Shown here in pieces: positions 54,585 through 63,482 of a stretch of DNA of 64,000 bases. Positions within the stretch are counted from its first letter, which is position 1, and each line of letters begins with the position of its first letter. The DNA comes from Pseudodonghicola flavimaris (GTDB lineage: Bacteria; Pseudomonadota; Alphaproteobacteria; Rhodobacterales; Rhodobacteraceae), in the NCBI RefSeq assembly GCF_030164425.1, contig NZ_JASNJD010000007.1:62001-126000 (forward strand), in the 5' to 3' direction. The position numbers and the translations under genes are program-made. A model generated the notes under the pieces. That model did no database searches, had not been told where the DNA came from, and saw nothing but the letters and a program-made list of their open reading frames with translations.

Positions 54585-54650
54585 GACCGGGCTTCTTTAG
54601 ACCGGGCTTCGCACCCGACTTCAGACCAGACAGATCGGACCAGACGCTTC
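54585..54650 (+). repeat. Degenerate short tandem repeats
   Basis: GACCGGGCTTC occurs at 54585-54595 and 54600-54610. Weaker relatives follow (CACCCGACTTC 54612-54622, then GACCAGAC at about 54624 and 54638) at 13-15-base steps. They lie between the PAS gene and the aro terminator, preceded by palindrome CGGGACCGGTCCCG (54562-54575). Confidence 0.4.
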
Positions 54651-54670
54651 GGCATCGACTGTCCCGACGT

Positions 54671-54698
54671 GAAAAGGGCGCGCCCGACCGGCGCGCCC
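54671..54698 (-). terminator. Terminator after DAHP synthase gene
   Basis: GGGCGCGCC (54676-54684) pairs perfectly with GGCGCGCCC (54690-54698), 5-base loop. On the minus strand it is followed by TTTTC. It lies 50 bases past the stop. Confidence 0.8.
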
Positions 54699-54748
54699 CG
54701 TTTCGTCTGTTCCAGTCGTTTCCAAGGCCGTCGCCCCGGCAATCGGGT

Positions 54749-56122
54749 TCAGCCCGCGGCGCGGGCTGCCAGCCGGGCACTGCGCAACGCGCTCAGTTCC
54801 TCGGCCACCAGGAAGGCGAGCTCCAGCGACTGGCTGGCGTTCAGCCGCGGATCGCAGGCGGTGTGATACCGGTCGGAGAGATCCTCATCCTTCACCGCGC
54901 GCAGACCGCCGGTGCATTCGGTCACGTCCTGACCGGTCATCTCGAAATGCACGCCGCCCGGCACGGTGCCCTCGGCGGCATGAACGGCGAAGAATTCCCG
55001 CACTTCGCGCAGCACTGCCTCGAACGGCCGGGTCTTGAAGCCGCTGGAGGATTTGATGGTGTTGCCGTGCATCGGATCGCAGACCCAGACCACATTGGCG
55101 CCTTCTTCCTGAACCGTCCGGATCAGCTTGGGCAGGTGATCCCCGGCCTTGCCGGCGCCGAAGCGCGCGATCAGCGTCAGCCGCCCGGCCTCGTTCTCCG
55201 GGTTCAGCTTGGCCATCAGCAGCTTCAGGTCCTCGGGCGTCATCGAAGGGCCGCATTTCAGCCCGATCGGGTTCAGCACGCCGCTGCAGAATTCCACATG
55301 CGCCCCGTCGGGCTGTCGGGTGCGATCGCCGATCCAGATCAGATGCCCCGAACCCGCCAGCCAGTTGCCGGAGGTCGAGTCGAGCCGCGTCAGCGCCTCT
55401 TCGTATTCCAGCAGCAGCGCCTCGTGACTGGTGTAGAATTCCACCGTCGACAGCGTGTGCGCGGTATCCCGGTTGACCCCGGCGGCGCGCATGAAATCGA
55501 GCGTATCGGTGATCCGGCTCGCCAGTTCGCGATAGCGTTCGGCCTTCTCGCTTTCGGTGAAGCCCAGCGTCCAGGCATGCACCTGGTTCACATCGGCGTA
55601 ACCACCGGTGGAAAAGGCGCGCAACAGGTTCAAGGTCGCCGCCGCCTGGGTATAGGCCTGCAGCATCCGCGCCGGATCGGGAATCCGCGCCTCCGGCGTG
55701 AACGCCAGATCGTTGATGATATCGCCCCGATAGCTGGGCAGTTCCACCCCGTCGACCACCTCGGTCGGGGCGCTGCGCGGCTTGGCGAACTGCCCGGCCA
55801 TGCGGCCGACCTTGATCACCGGCACCTTGGCACCATAGGTCAGCACCATCGCCATCTGCAACATCACCTTGAAGGTGTCGCGGATGCCGTCGGCGCTGAA
55901 CTGTTCGAAACTTTCGGCACAGTCGCCGCCCTGCAGCAGAAACGCCTCGCCCTTCGAGGCGGCGCCCAGATGCGCCTTCAGCCGGCGGGCCTCGCCAGCG
56001 AAGACCAGCGGCGGATATTTCGACAGCTGCGCCTCGACCGCATTCAGCGCGGCGGGGTCAGTGTAATCCGGCATCTGCACGCGCGGTTTGGCGCGCCAGG
56101 CCGATTTGGTCCAGTCCGACAT
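54749..56122 (-). CDS. Class II 3-deoxy-7-phosphoheptulonate synthase
   Basis: A 457-residue type II DAHP synthase (plant-like), condensing PEP and erythrose 4-phosphate as the first step of aromatic amino acid synthesis. [15 protein letters not shown] holds the metal-binding Cys; [23 protein letters not shown] and [11 protein letters not shown] are family motifs. Its length is typical of the class. It stands alone, divergent from the AraC-type regulator. Confidence 0.94.
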   Translation of the reverse strand: MSDWTKSAWRAKPRVQMPDYTDPAALNAVEAQLSKYPPLVFAGEARRLKAHLGAASKGEAFLLQGGDCAESFEQFSADGIRDTFKVMLQMAMVLTYGAKVPVIKVGRMAGQFAKPRSAPTEVVDGVELPSYRGDIINDLAFTPEARIPDPARMLQAYTQAAATLNLLRAFSTGGYADVNQVHAWTLGFTESEKAERYRELASRITDTLDFMRAAGVNRDTAHTLSTVEFYTSHEALLLEYEEALTRLDSTSGNWLAGSGHLIWIGDRTRQPDGAHVEFCSGVLNPIGLKCGPSMTPEDLKLLMAKLNPENEAGRLTLIARFGAGKAGDHLPKLIRTVQEEGANVVWVCDPMHGNTIKSSSGFKTRPFEAVLREVREFFAVHAAEGTVPGGVHFEMTGQDVTECTGGLRAVKDEDLSDRYHTACDPRLNASQSLELAFLVAEELSALRSARLAARAAG

Positions 56123-56291
56123 CGGAGCCTCTTCCCTCTGATTTCTGCACAGCTTTTCAGGCCGTCTCTATACAAAAGCCTGTGCGCGGATGCCATAAGC
56201 GTTTTGCGCCACTTGACGCCGCATTTATACTCTGTCCTAGTCACCCGTCAGAAAGAGATCCGCCAAGGGTCCGCATGCCAGGAATGCCGCC

Positions 56292-57296
56292 ATGTCAGAG
56301 CAACGCCAAGTTGTCCCCAGCGCCCCCGGAACCGCCAAGCCGCGGCGGTTCGTTTTCGTCCTTCTCGACCGGTTCACGCTGCTGTCTTTCTCCTCCGCGC
56401 TGGAATGCCTTCGGATCGCCAACCGAATGGCCGGAGAAGAGCTCTATACTTGGCTGCTCTGCGGCGAAGGCGGAGACGAGGTGACCTGTTCTGCGGGCAC
56501 CACCTTCCGGCTCGACAGCGATCTGGAGGCGCTGCAGCGCGACGACACCGTGCTGGTCTGCGGCGGCATCGACGTGCAGGCCGCCACCAGCAAGAAGCTC
56601 TTGTCCTGGCTGCGCCGCGAGGCGCGCAAGGGGCTGACCATCGGCGGGCTCTGCACCGCTGGCTATACGCTGGCCAAGGCCGGGCTGCTGGACCACAAGC
56701 GCGCCACCATCCACTGGGAGAACGCCGACAGTTTCGCCGAGGAGTTCGAAGAGGTGCAGCTCACCAAATCGGTCTTCGTCATCGACGGCAACCGGATCAC
56801 CACCGCCGGCGGCACCTCGTCGATCGACCTGATGCTGCAGATCATCGCCGGCGATCAGGGCCAGGATCTGGCCAACGCGGTCGCCGACCAGCTGATCTAC
56901 TCCTCGATCCGGACCGATCAGGACATCCAGCGGCTCAGCGTGCCGACGCGGATCGGCGTGCGTCATCCGAAACTGAGCCAGGTCATCCAGATGATGGAGA
57001 GCAACATCGAGGAGCCGATCAGCCCGGCGGTGCTAGCCCGCGATGTCGGCATGTCCACCCGCCAGTTGGAACGGCTGTTCCGCCGCTATCTGAACCGCAG
57101 CCCCAAGCGCTATTACATGGAGCTGCGCCTGCAGAAGGCGCGCAACTTGCTGATGCAGACCGATATGAGTGTGATCAACGTGGCGCTGGCCTGTGGCTTC
57201 TCCTCGCCGTCGCATTTCTCCAAATGCTACCGGGCGCATTACGACACCACCCCCTATCGCGAACGCGGCACCCAGGCGGCGCGCCTGTCGATCTGA
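56292..57296 (+). CDS. GlxA family transcriptional regulator (DJ-1/PfpI domain plus AraC helix-turn-helix)
   Basis: A 334-residue regulator. The N-terminal DJ-1/PfpI-like domain (about 18-200) has GGLCTAGYTLAKAGLLDHKRATIHWE (in parts; the Cys is in the nucleophile-elbow position but is not shown to be catalytic). The C-terminal AraC domain (about 230-325) has SPAVLARDVGMSTRQLERLFRRYLNRSPKRYY (in parts) and VALACGFSSPSHFSKCYRAHY. It resembles regulators of choline/carnitine/amine use (CdhR/GbdR group). It could control the transporter genes beginning at 58 kb. Confidence 0.87.
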   Translation: MSEQRQVVPSAPGTAKPRRFVFVLLDRFTLLSFSSALECLRIANRMAGEELYTWLLCGEGGDEVTCSAGTTFRLDSDLEALQRDDTVLVCGGIDVQAATSKKLLSWLRREARKGLTIGGLCTAGYTLAKAGLLDHKRATIHWENADSFAEEFEEVQLTKSVFVIDGNRITTAGGTSSIDLMLQIIAGDQGQDLANAVADQLIYSSIRTDQDIQRLSVPTRIGVRHPKLSQVIQMMESNIEEPISPAVLARDVGMSTRQLERLFRRYLNRSPKRYYMELRLQKARNLLMQTDMSVINVALACGFSSPSHFSKCYRAHYDTTPYRERGTQAARLSI

Positions 57297-58046
57297 CGCA
57301 AAAGCGGCACGCCGTTTCACCGGATCGCCAGAGCCTGCAGATATTTCTCGATTTTTTTGGAATTGAGAAATATGCGGTCTTTGTTTTTCCTGAAAGACAT
57401 GCAATTCTGTGCTCAGGGCGCATTCAGTTTTCGGATCAAGCGACGCCCTGTGTTTCGTTAAAGAGTGGTCTTTTCCCGCATGCTGTTTCCCGGCCGCAGG
57501 CTCAGGGAACCGGCATGCGGGCCATGTGATCTCTGCCCTGCACTTGCATCGACAAAAATCAGGTAACTTACTGATTTAAAAAGATCATGCCAGCGCACCG
57601 ATGGTTTTTTTCTACCAGGTATTCCCCGCCCTATCGGCGCTGCTGAGGCGCATCTGCGGAAACAGGTAGTCACATTGCAGAGGGGGCGCCCTCCGGTTTC
57701 TCATTACGGATATTTCAAAAACAATCTGCACAGGGATAGAAAATTACATTTCAATCGAAACGGAAATTATTACATCGAACCGACCGAATATGAACGAACC
57801 CGCGCGTCAATTCGCCCAATTGATTACCTCGGCGCCATTGGGTCTTTGTTCGCGGTCCGGAAACGATCGTTCGGCCCGCCCGCCACGCACCGCCCGGGAC
57901 GCCTGAAACAGGCCGCGCCACGGGGCGCGGGCGCGCCACGGCTCGCAGGGTTTCGCTGGGGAAACCGCATCAGGATTACGCTTTTCTTTTGAAGAGACCT
58001 TGCTACTCTCCCCCTGAACATCGCTGTTCCAACTAGGGAGTTTAAT
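57297..58046. other. 750-base non-coding stretch, AT-rich with several inverted repeats
   Basis: No credible gene. Inverted repeats: ATATTTCTCGATT 57341-57353 with AATTGAGAAATAT 57361-57373 (one G-U); GTCTTT-N10-AAAGAC 57377-57398; CCCGCATGC 57475-57483 with GCATGCGGG 57513-57521; AAATCAG-N8-CTGATTT 57556-57577; GAGGG-GGCG-CCCTC 57680-57693. Segments 57340-57470 and 57700-57800 are much more AT-rich than the surrounding genes. The right end is the promoter side of the binding-protein gene, with CTAGGGAG before its ATG. A 105-codon open frame at 57675-57992 has unnatural composition and is rejected. Confidence 0.55.
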
Positions 58047-59228
58047 ATGAAGAAGCTGCTTATGGCCTCCGCCGCTATGGCGCTGATGGCCGGTGCCGCC
58101 TCCGCGGAAGAGATCAAGATCGGCATCATTCTCGGGTTCACCGGGCCGATCGAATCCCTCACCCCGTCGATGGCGGCCGGCGCAGAGCTGGCGATCAAGG
58201 AAGTCAGCGACAGCGGCCTGCTGCTCGACGGCGCCACGGTCAGCGCGGTCCGGGCCGACTCGACCTGCATCGACGCCGGCGCCGCCACCGCCGCAGCCGA
58301 ACGTCTGGTCACCTCCGACGGGGTATCAGGCATCATGGGCGCCGACTGTTCCGGCGTCACCAGCGCGATCCTGTCGAATGTCGCCGTCCCCAACGGCGTC
58401 GTGATGATCTCGCCCTCCGCTACCTCGCCGGCGCTGTCGTCGGCCGATGACAACGGCCTGTTCTTCCGCACCGCCCCCTCCGATGCGCGTCAGGGCCAGG
58501 TGATGAGCGACATCCTGCTGGAAGAAGGCATCAAGAGCGTCGCGGTGACCTACACCAACAACGACTACGGCAAGGGTCTGGCCGATGCCTTCGAGGCCGC
58601 CTACACCGCCGCGGGCGGCACGGTGACCATCAACGCAGCGCATGAAGACGGCAAGGCCGACTACTCTGCCGAGGTCGGCGCGCTGGCCTCCGCCGGCGGC
58701 GACCGTCTGGTCGTGGCGGGCTACGTCGATCAGGGTGGCTCCGGCATCGTCCGCGCGGCGCTCGACTCCGGCGCCTTCGACACCTTCCACTTCCCTGACG
58801 GCATGATCGGCGCCAAGCTTGAAGAGAACTTCGGCGACGAAATCGATGGCTCCACCGGCCAGCACCCCGGCACCGACAGCCCGGGCATTGCCAAGTTCAC
58901 CGAGATGGTGGGCGATTCGTTCGATGCCACCTCGCCCTTCACCCCCGAATCCTACGACGCCGCAGCGCTGATGCTGATGGCGATGCAGGCGGCCGGCTCC
59001 AGCGACTCGACGGTCTACAAGACCAAGATCATGGATGTCGCCAACGCACCGGGCGAGAAAATCTATCCCGGCGAGCTGGCCAAGGCGCTGCAGATCATCA
59101 AGGACGGCGGCGATGTCGATTATGTCGGCGCCACCGCGGTCGAGCTGATCGGCGCCGGTGAATCCGCAGGCAACTATCGTCAGATCGTGATCGAAGGCGG
59201 CAAAGTCACCACGGTGAAGTACCGCTGA
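58047..59228 (+). CDS. HAAT-type ABC transporter substrate-binding protein (second system)
   Basis: A 393-residue periplasmic binding protein. Signal peptide residues 1-21 (KKLLMASAAMALMAGAASA). Mature start EEIKIGIILGFTGPIESLTP, a type-1 fold; DSTCIDAGAATAAAERLV and GADCSGVTSAIL line the cleft region, with two Cys (in STCID and ADCSG) close enough to form a disulfide. Ligand unknown: amino acid, amide or similar. A perfect hairpin follows it. Confidence 0.85.
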   Translation: MKKLLMASAAMALMAGAASAEEIKIGIILGFTGPIESLTPSMAAGAELAIKEVSDSGLLLDGATVSAVRADSTCIDAGAATAAAERLVTSDGVSGIMGADCSGVTSAILSNVAVPNGVVMISPSATSPALSSADDNGLFFRTAPSDARQGQVMSDILLEEGIKSVAVTYTNNDYGKGLADAFEAAYTAAGGTVTINAAHEDGKADYSAEVGALASAGGDRLVVAGYVDQGGSGIVRAALDSGAFDTFHFPDGMIGAKLEENFGDEIDGSTGQHPGTDSPGIAKFTEMVGDSFDATSPFTPESYDAAALMLMAMQAAGSSDSTVYKTKIMDVANAPGEKIYPGELAKALQIIKDGGDVDYVGATAVELIGAGESAGNYRQIVIEGGKVTTVKYR

Positions 59229-59249
59229 TCCCGATCGGTCCGTGACAGC

Positions 59250-59281
59250 GAACAGCCCGGATGCCATCATCCGGGCTGTTC
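59250..59281 (+). other. Perfect hairpin after the binding-protein gene (second system)
   Basis: GAACAGCCCGGATG (59250-59263) pairs perfectly with CATCCGGGCTGTTC (59268-59281), loop CCAT, 14-bp stem, no T-run. It lies 22 bases after the stop and 45 before the next start. It is placed to protect the upstream mRNA or attenuate downstream genes. Confidence 0.6.
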
Positions 59282-59326
59282 CAATCTCAAAAGCCGCGCG
59301 GTCGAGAACAGCGGCGAGGGGGAAAA

Positions 59327-60109
59327 ATGATCGTCGTCGAAGACGTCCACAAACATTTTGGCGGCTTTCATGCCGTCGATGGCGCCACGCTCACCATTGA
59401 GGAAGGCTCCATCACCGGGCTGATCGGCCCGAATGGCGCGGGCAAGACCACCCTGTTCAACGTGATCGCGGGCGTGCTGCCCCCGACCTCGGGGCGGGTT
59501 ACCATGGACGGTGAGGATATCACCGGCCTGCCGCCGCACGAGCTGTTTCACAAAGGGCTGCTCAGAACCTTCCAGATCGCGCATGAATTCTCGTCGATGA
59601 GCTGCCGCGAGAACCTGATGATGGTGCCCGGCGCGCAATCGGGCGAGACGCTGTGGAACACCTGGTTCGGGCGCAAGCGCATCGCGGACGAGGAACGCGC
59701 GCTCAGGGCCAAGGCCGACGAGGTGCTGGAATTCCTCACCATCGAACATCTGGCCGACCACAAGGCCGGCCAGGTCTCCGGCGGCCAGAAGAAGCTTCTG
59801 GAACTGGGCCGCACCATGATGGTCGATGCGAAGATCGTGTTCCTGGACGAGGTCGGCGCCGGGGTGAACCGGACGCTGCTGAACACCATAGGCGACGCGA
59901 TCATACGCCTGAACAAGGAGCGCGGCTATACCTTCGTGGTGATCGAACACGACATGGATTTCATCGAACGCCTCTGCGATCCGGTGATCTGCATGGCCGA
60001 GGGCAAGGTGCTGGCCGAAGGCAGCCTGGCCGAGATCAAGGCCAACGAGCATGTGATCGAGGCCTATCTGGGCACGGGGCTGAAGAACAAGGAGATGGTG
60101 GGCGCCTGA
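59327..60109 (+). CDS. HAAT-type ABC transporter ATP-binding protein (LivG-like, second system)
   Basis: A 260-residue ATPase. Walker [10 protein letters not shown]; signature [13 protein letters not shown]; Walker [18 protein letters not shown] (Val replaces the usual Pro after LDE); H-loop VIEHDMDFI. The ATG at 59327 has GAGGGGGAAAAA upstream; the frame is open further 5' but crosses the hairpin. The next ATPase gene begins 121 bases on. Confidence 0.87.
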   Translation: MIVVEDVHKHFGGFHAVDGATLTIEEGSITGLIGPNGAGKTTLFNVIAGVLPPTSGRVTMDGEDITGLPPHELFHKGLLRTFQIAHEFSSMSCRENLMMVPGAQSGETLWNTWFGRKRIADEERALRAKADEVLEFLTIEHLADHKAGQVSGGQKKLLELGRTMMVDAKIVFLDEVGAGVNRTLLNTIGDAIIRLNKERGYTFVVIEHDMDFIERLCDPVICMAEGKVLAEGSLAEIKANEHVIEAYLGTGLKNKEMVGA

Positions 60110-60230
60110 CAGCGGCGCCCCATGCGCCCGGACGGGACAGCCGCGGGCGACACCAACCGAAAAGAGAACGCAAAGATCGTTCCGAAATGGGGATAAACAT
60201 GACACATAGGCAATGCGCCCGGGGGCGCGG

Positions 60231-61052
60231 ATGAGCGGTCCGGGCTATGGCGACCGGGGCAATAATGATCGCAGTATCGTCAACCCCCAGGGGGCCGGAG
60301 AGCTCGGCTCCCATCCCGGCACCGGCCATGCGATGGACACCGGCAGCGCCTTTCTGATCGGTGACAGCATGACCGGCGGCTATGGCAGCGGCCCCGATAT
60401 CCTGCACGATTGCACCGTTTCGGTGAACCGCGGCGAAATCGCGGTGATCGTGGGTCCGAACGGCGCCGGCAAATCCACCGCGATGAAGGCGGTCTTCGGC
60501 ATGCTGGATCTGCACCAGGGCTCGGTGCGGCTCGACGGCGAGGATATCACCGATCTGACGCCGCAGGACCGGGTGGTCAAGGGCATGGGATTCGTGCCGC
60601 AGACCAACAACATCTTCCCGTCGCTGACGGTTGAGGAAAACCTGGAGATGGGCGCCTTCATCCGCCGCGACGACTTTCGCGACACCATGGACCAGGTCTT
60701 CGACCTGTTCCCGATCCTGAAGGACAAGCGCAACCAGCCCGCCGGAGAGCTGTCGGGCGGCCAGCGCCAGCAGGTCGCCGTCGGCCGGGCGCTGATGACC
60801 CAGCCCAAGGTGCTGATGCTGGACGAACCCACCGCAGGCGTCAGCCCCATCGTGATGGATGAACTCTTTGACCGCATCATCGAGGTCTCCCGCACCGGCA
60901 TCCCGATCCTGATGGTGGAACAGAACGCCCGTCAGGCGCTGGAGATCGCCGACCGCGGCTATGTTCTGGTGCAGGGGCGCAATGCCTATACCGGCACCGG
61001 CAAACAGCTTCTGGCCGACCCCGAGGTCCGCCGCTCGTTCCTGGGGGGCTGA
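60231..61052 (+). CDS. HAAT-type ABC transporter ATP-binding protein (LivF-like, second system)
   Basis: A 273-residue ATPase with an unusual ~35-residue Gly/Asn-rich N-terminus before the domain (SGPGYGDRGNNDRS). Walker A GPNGAGKST; signature LSGGQRQQVAVGRAL; Walker B VLMLDEPTAGVSP; H-loop LMVEQNARQ. Possible starts are ATG 60213, 60231 and 60333; 60231 is chosen because the N-terminal extension resembles homologues I recall from related bacteria and GGGGGCG lies just upstream. Confidence 0.83.
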   Translation: MSGPGYGDRGNNDRSIVNPQGAGELGSHPGTGHAMDTGSAFLIGDSMTGGYGSGPDILHDCTVSVNRGEIAVIVGPNGAGKSTAMKAVFGMLDLHQGSVRLDGEDITDLTPQDRVVKGMGFVPQTNNIFPSLTVEENLEMGAFIRRDDFRDTMDQVFDLFPILKDKRNQPAGELSGGQRQQVAVGRALMTQPKVLMLDEPTAGVSPIVMDELFDRIIEVSRTGIPILMVEQNARQALEIADRGYVLVQGRNAYTGTGKQLLADPEVRRSFLGG

Positions 61053-61055
61053 GGG

Positions 61056-62066
61056 ATGGATTTTCTCAATGCAATCGTCGCGCTGGCGAATTTCGTCATC
61101 ATCCCGGCCGTCGCTTATGGCAGCCAGCTGGCGCTGGGGGCGCTGGGGGTGACGCTGATTTACGGCATCCTGCGGTTTTCCAACTTCGCCCATGGCGATA
61201 CCATGGCCTTCGGCACCATGGTGACCATCCTCGTCACCTGGTGGCTACAGGCACAGGGCATCACGCTGGGGCCGCTTCCCACGGCCCTGCTCGCCCTGCC
61301 CTTCGGCATTCTGGGCTGCATGGCGCTGCTGCTGCTGACCGACAAGCTGGTCTATCGCTTCTACCGCGAGCAGAAGGCCAAGCCGATGATCCTGGTCATC
61401 GTCTCGACCGGGGTGATGTTCATCATGAACGGGCTGGTGCGGCTGATCATCGGGCCGGACGACCAGAGGTTCGCCGATGGCGAACGTTTCATCATCACCG
61501 CCCGCGAGTTCAAGCAGATGACCGGGCTGCAGGAAGGGCTGGCGCTGAAGACTACCCAGGGCATCACCGTGGTGACCGCCGTGGTGGTGGTGGCGCTGCT
61601 GTTCTGGTTCCTCAACCGCACCCGCACCGGCAAATCGATGCGCGCCTATTCCGATAACGAGGATCTGGCGCTGCTGTCGGGGATCAATCCGGAGCGCGTG
61701 GTGACCTACACCTGGCTGATCGTCGCCGCCCTGGCGACGGTGGCCGGCACGCTCTACGGTCTCGACAAGAGCTACAAGCCCTTCGTCTACTTCCAGCTGC
61801 TGCTGCCGATCTTCGCCTCCGCCATCGTCGGCGGGCTGGGCAGCCCGATCGGCGCCATCGCCGGCGGTTTCGTCATCGCCTTTTCCGAGGTGACGATCAC
61901 CTACGCCTGGAAGAAGGTGCTGGGCTATCTGATGCCCGACAGCCTGGCGCCGGACGGTCTGGTCCAGCTGCTGAGCACCGATTACAAATTCGCGGTCAGC
62001 TTCGTGATCCTGCTGATCGTCCTGCTGTTCCGGCCCACAGGGCTCTTCGGAGGGAAATCGGCATGA
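61056..62066 (+). CDS. HAAT-type ABC transporter permease (LivH-like, second system)
   Basis: A 336-residue membrane protein with about 8 hydrophobic segments. LGVTLIYGILRFSNFAHGD is the LivH signature; SGINPERVVTYTWLI is the coupling loop area and the C-terminus ends LFRPTGLFGGKS. Four bases after the LivF-like gene and overlapping the next permease by 4 bases. Confidence 0.87.
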   Translation: MDFLNAIVALANFVIIPAVAYGSQLALGALGVTLIYGILRFSNFAHGDTMAFGTMVTILVTWWLQAQGITLGPLPTALLALPFGILGCMALLLLTDKLVYRFYREQKAKPMILVIVSTGVMFIMNGLVRLIIGPDDQRFADGERFIITAREFKQMTGLQEGLALKTTQGITVVTAVVVVALLFWFLNRTRTGKSMRAYSDNEDLALLSGINPERVVTYTWLIVAALATVAGTLYGLDKSYKPFVYFQLLLPIFASAIVGGLGSPIGAIAGGFVIAFSEVTITYAWKKVLGYLMPDSLAPDGLVQLLSTDYKFAVSFVILLIVLLFRPTGLFGGKSA

Positions 62067-63367
62067 ACGAGAGCTTGAAGAATACCGCCCTGTTCCTGCT
62101 GGTGGCCGTGCTGATCGTGATCACCGGCGTCAGCCAGAGCTGGAACGCGGCGCTGCTGATCCTGAACATGGGTCTGGTCTCGGCGATCATGGCCATCGGG
62201 GTGAACCTGCAATGGGGGTTCGCCGGCCTCTTCAACGTCGGCGTCATGGGCTTCGTCGCGCTCGGCGGTCTGGCGGTGGTGCTGGTCTCCACCGATCCGG
62301 TGAGCGAGGGCTGGTCCGCCGGCGGCTGGCAAATCCTGCTGGGGCTGGTTCTGGGGGCGGCGACGATCACCGCCGCGGTGCTCGCCTATGGCCGGCTGCC
62401 CAAGGGGCGGACCAGGGCGCTGGCGGTGCTGGCGATCCTGGTGGTCGGCTTCTTTGTCTATCGCGCGGTCTTCGATCCCGGTGTCGAGGCGGTGGAGGCG
62501 ATCAACCCCGCCGGCGCCGGTAATATCGGCGGGCTCGGGCTGCCGGTGCTGCTGGCCTGGCCGGCGGGCGGGCTGCTGGCCGCCGGCGCCGCCTGGCTGA
62601 TCGGCAAGACCGCGCTGGGGCTGCGGTCGGATTACCTGGCCATCGCCACCATGGGCATCGCCGAGATCATCATCGCGGTGATGAAGAACGAGGACTGGCT
62701 GGCCCGCGGGGTGAAGAACGTCGTCGGCCTGCCCCGGCCGCTGCCCTATGAGATCGACCTGCAGAACGATGCCGGCTTCGTGGCGAGCGCCGCCAATCTC
62801 GGGCTCGACCCGGTGACGGCCTCGACCCTCTATGTCAAGCTCGGCTATTCGTTGCTGTTCCTGGTGGTGCTCCTGATGCTGCTGTGGATGGCACAGATGG
62901 CGCTGAAATCGCCCTGGGGCCGGATGATGCGGGCGATCCGCGACAATGAGATCGCCGCCGAGGCGATGGGCAAGGACGTCACCCGCCGGCACCTGCAGGT
63001 CTTCGTGCTGGGCTCCGCCATCTGCGGCATGGCGGGGGCGATGATGACCACGCTGGACGGGCAGCTGACCCCCGGCACCTATCAGCCGCTGCGCTTCACC
63101 TTCCTGATCTGGGTGATGGTGATCGTCGGTGGCTCCGGCAACAACTTCGGCGCCATCCTCGGGGCGATGCTGATCTGGTTCCTCTGGGTTCAGGTTGAGC
63201 CGATCGGCCTGTGGCTGATGCAGGTGATCACCGCCGGGCTTCCCGACGGCAGCGCGCTGAAGGCGCATCTGATCGACAGTGCCGCGCATATGCGGCTGCT
63301 GACGATGGGGGTGCTGCTGCTGGTGGTGCTGAGGTTCAGTCCACGCGGGCTGATCCCGGAGAAATGA
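62063..63367 (+). CDS. HAAT-type ABC transporter permease (LivM-like, second system)
   Basis: A 434-residue membrane protein. NMGLVSAIMAIGVNLQWGFAGLFNVGVMGFVALGG (in parts) is the LivM start. A Leu/Ala-rich block around residues 90-150 is an insertion relative to short LivM proteins. AIRDNEIAAEAMGKDVTRRHLQVF is the cytoplasmic coupling region (in parts) and LRFSPRGLIPEK the end. It is the last gene of the transporter set. Confidence 0.87.
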   Translation: MNESLKNTALFLLVAVLIVITGVSQSWNAALLILNMGLVSAIMAIGVNLQWGFAGLFNVGVMGFVALGGLAVVLVSTDPVSEGWSAGGWQILLGLVLGAATITAAVLAYGRLPKGRTRALAVLAILVVGFFVYRAVFDPGVEAVEAINPAGAGNIGGLGLPVLLAWPAGGLLAAGAAWLIGKTALGLRSDYLAIATMGIAEIIIAVMKNEDWLARGVKNVVGLPRPLPYEIDLQNDAGFVASAANLGLDPVTASTLYVKLGYSLLFLVVLLMLLWMAQMALKSPWGRMMRAIRDNEIAAEAMGKDVTRRHLQVFVLGSAICGMAGAMMTTLDGQLTPGTYQPLRFTFLIWVMVIVGGSGNNFGAILGAMLIWFLWVQVEPIGLWLMQVITAGLPDGSALKAHLIDSAAHMRLLTMGVLLLVVLRFSPRGLIPEK

Positions 63368-63393
63368 CGCCCCCGGACACATGAGCCGGGCGT

Positions 63394-63409
63394 CGGGGCC
63401 ATGGCCCCG
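63394..63409. terminator. GC-rich palindrome at the end of the transporter operon
   Basis: CGGGGCCATGGCCCCG is a perfect 16-base palindrome 27 bases after the permease stop, with further GC-rich repeats (CCCCGGCG, CCCCGGCGGGG) to 63445. No T-run follows, so any termination would be Rho-dependent or inefficient. It lies between convergent genes. Confidence 0.4.
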
Positions 63410-63482
63410 GCGCGACGCCCCCGGCGGGGCATGGCTCCGGCGGGGCTATTCTCAGCCAGAAAGACCCGCCGGCCCGATCGGC

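Noticed and set aside
57675-57992. 105-codon open frame in the AT-rich stretch before the second importer
   Set aside because: It starts at TTG without a good ribosome-binding site, has a highly basic unnatural composition, and crosses base-composition boundaries.
57985-58010. Sigma-54 promoter before the second binding-protein gene (TTGCT near 58000)
   Set aside because: The -24 GG element is not present at the right distance.
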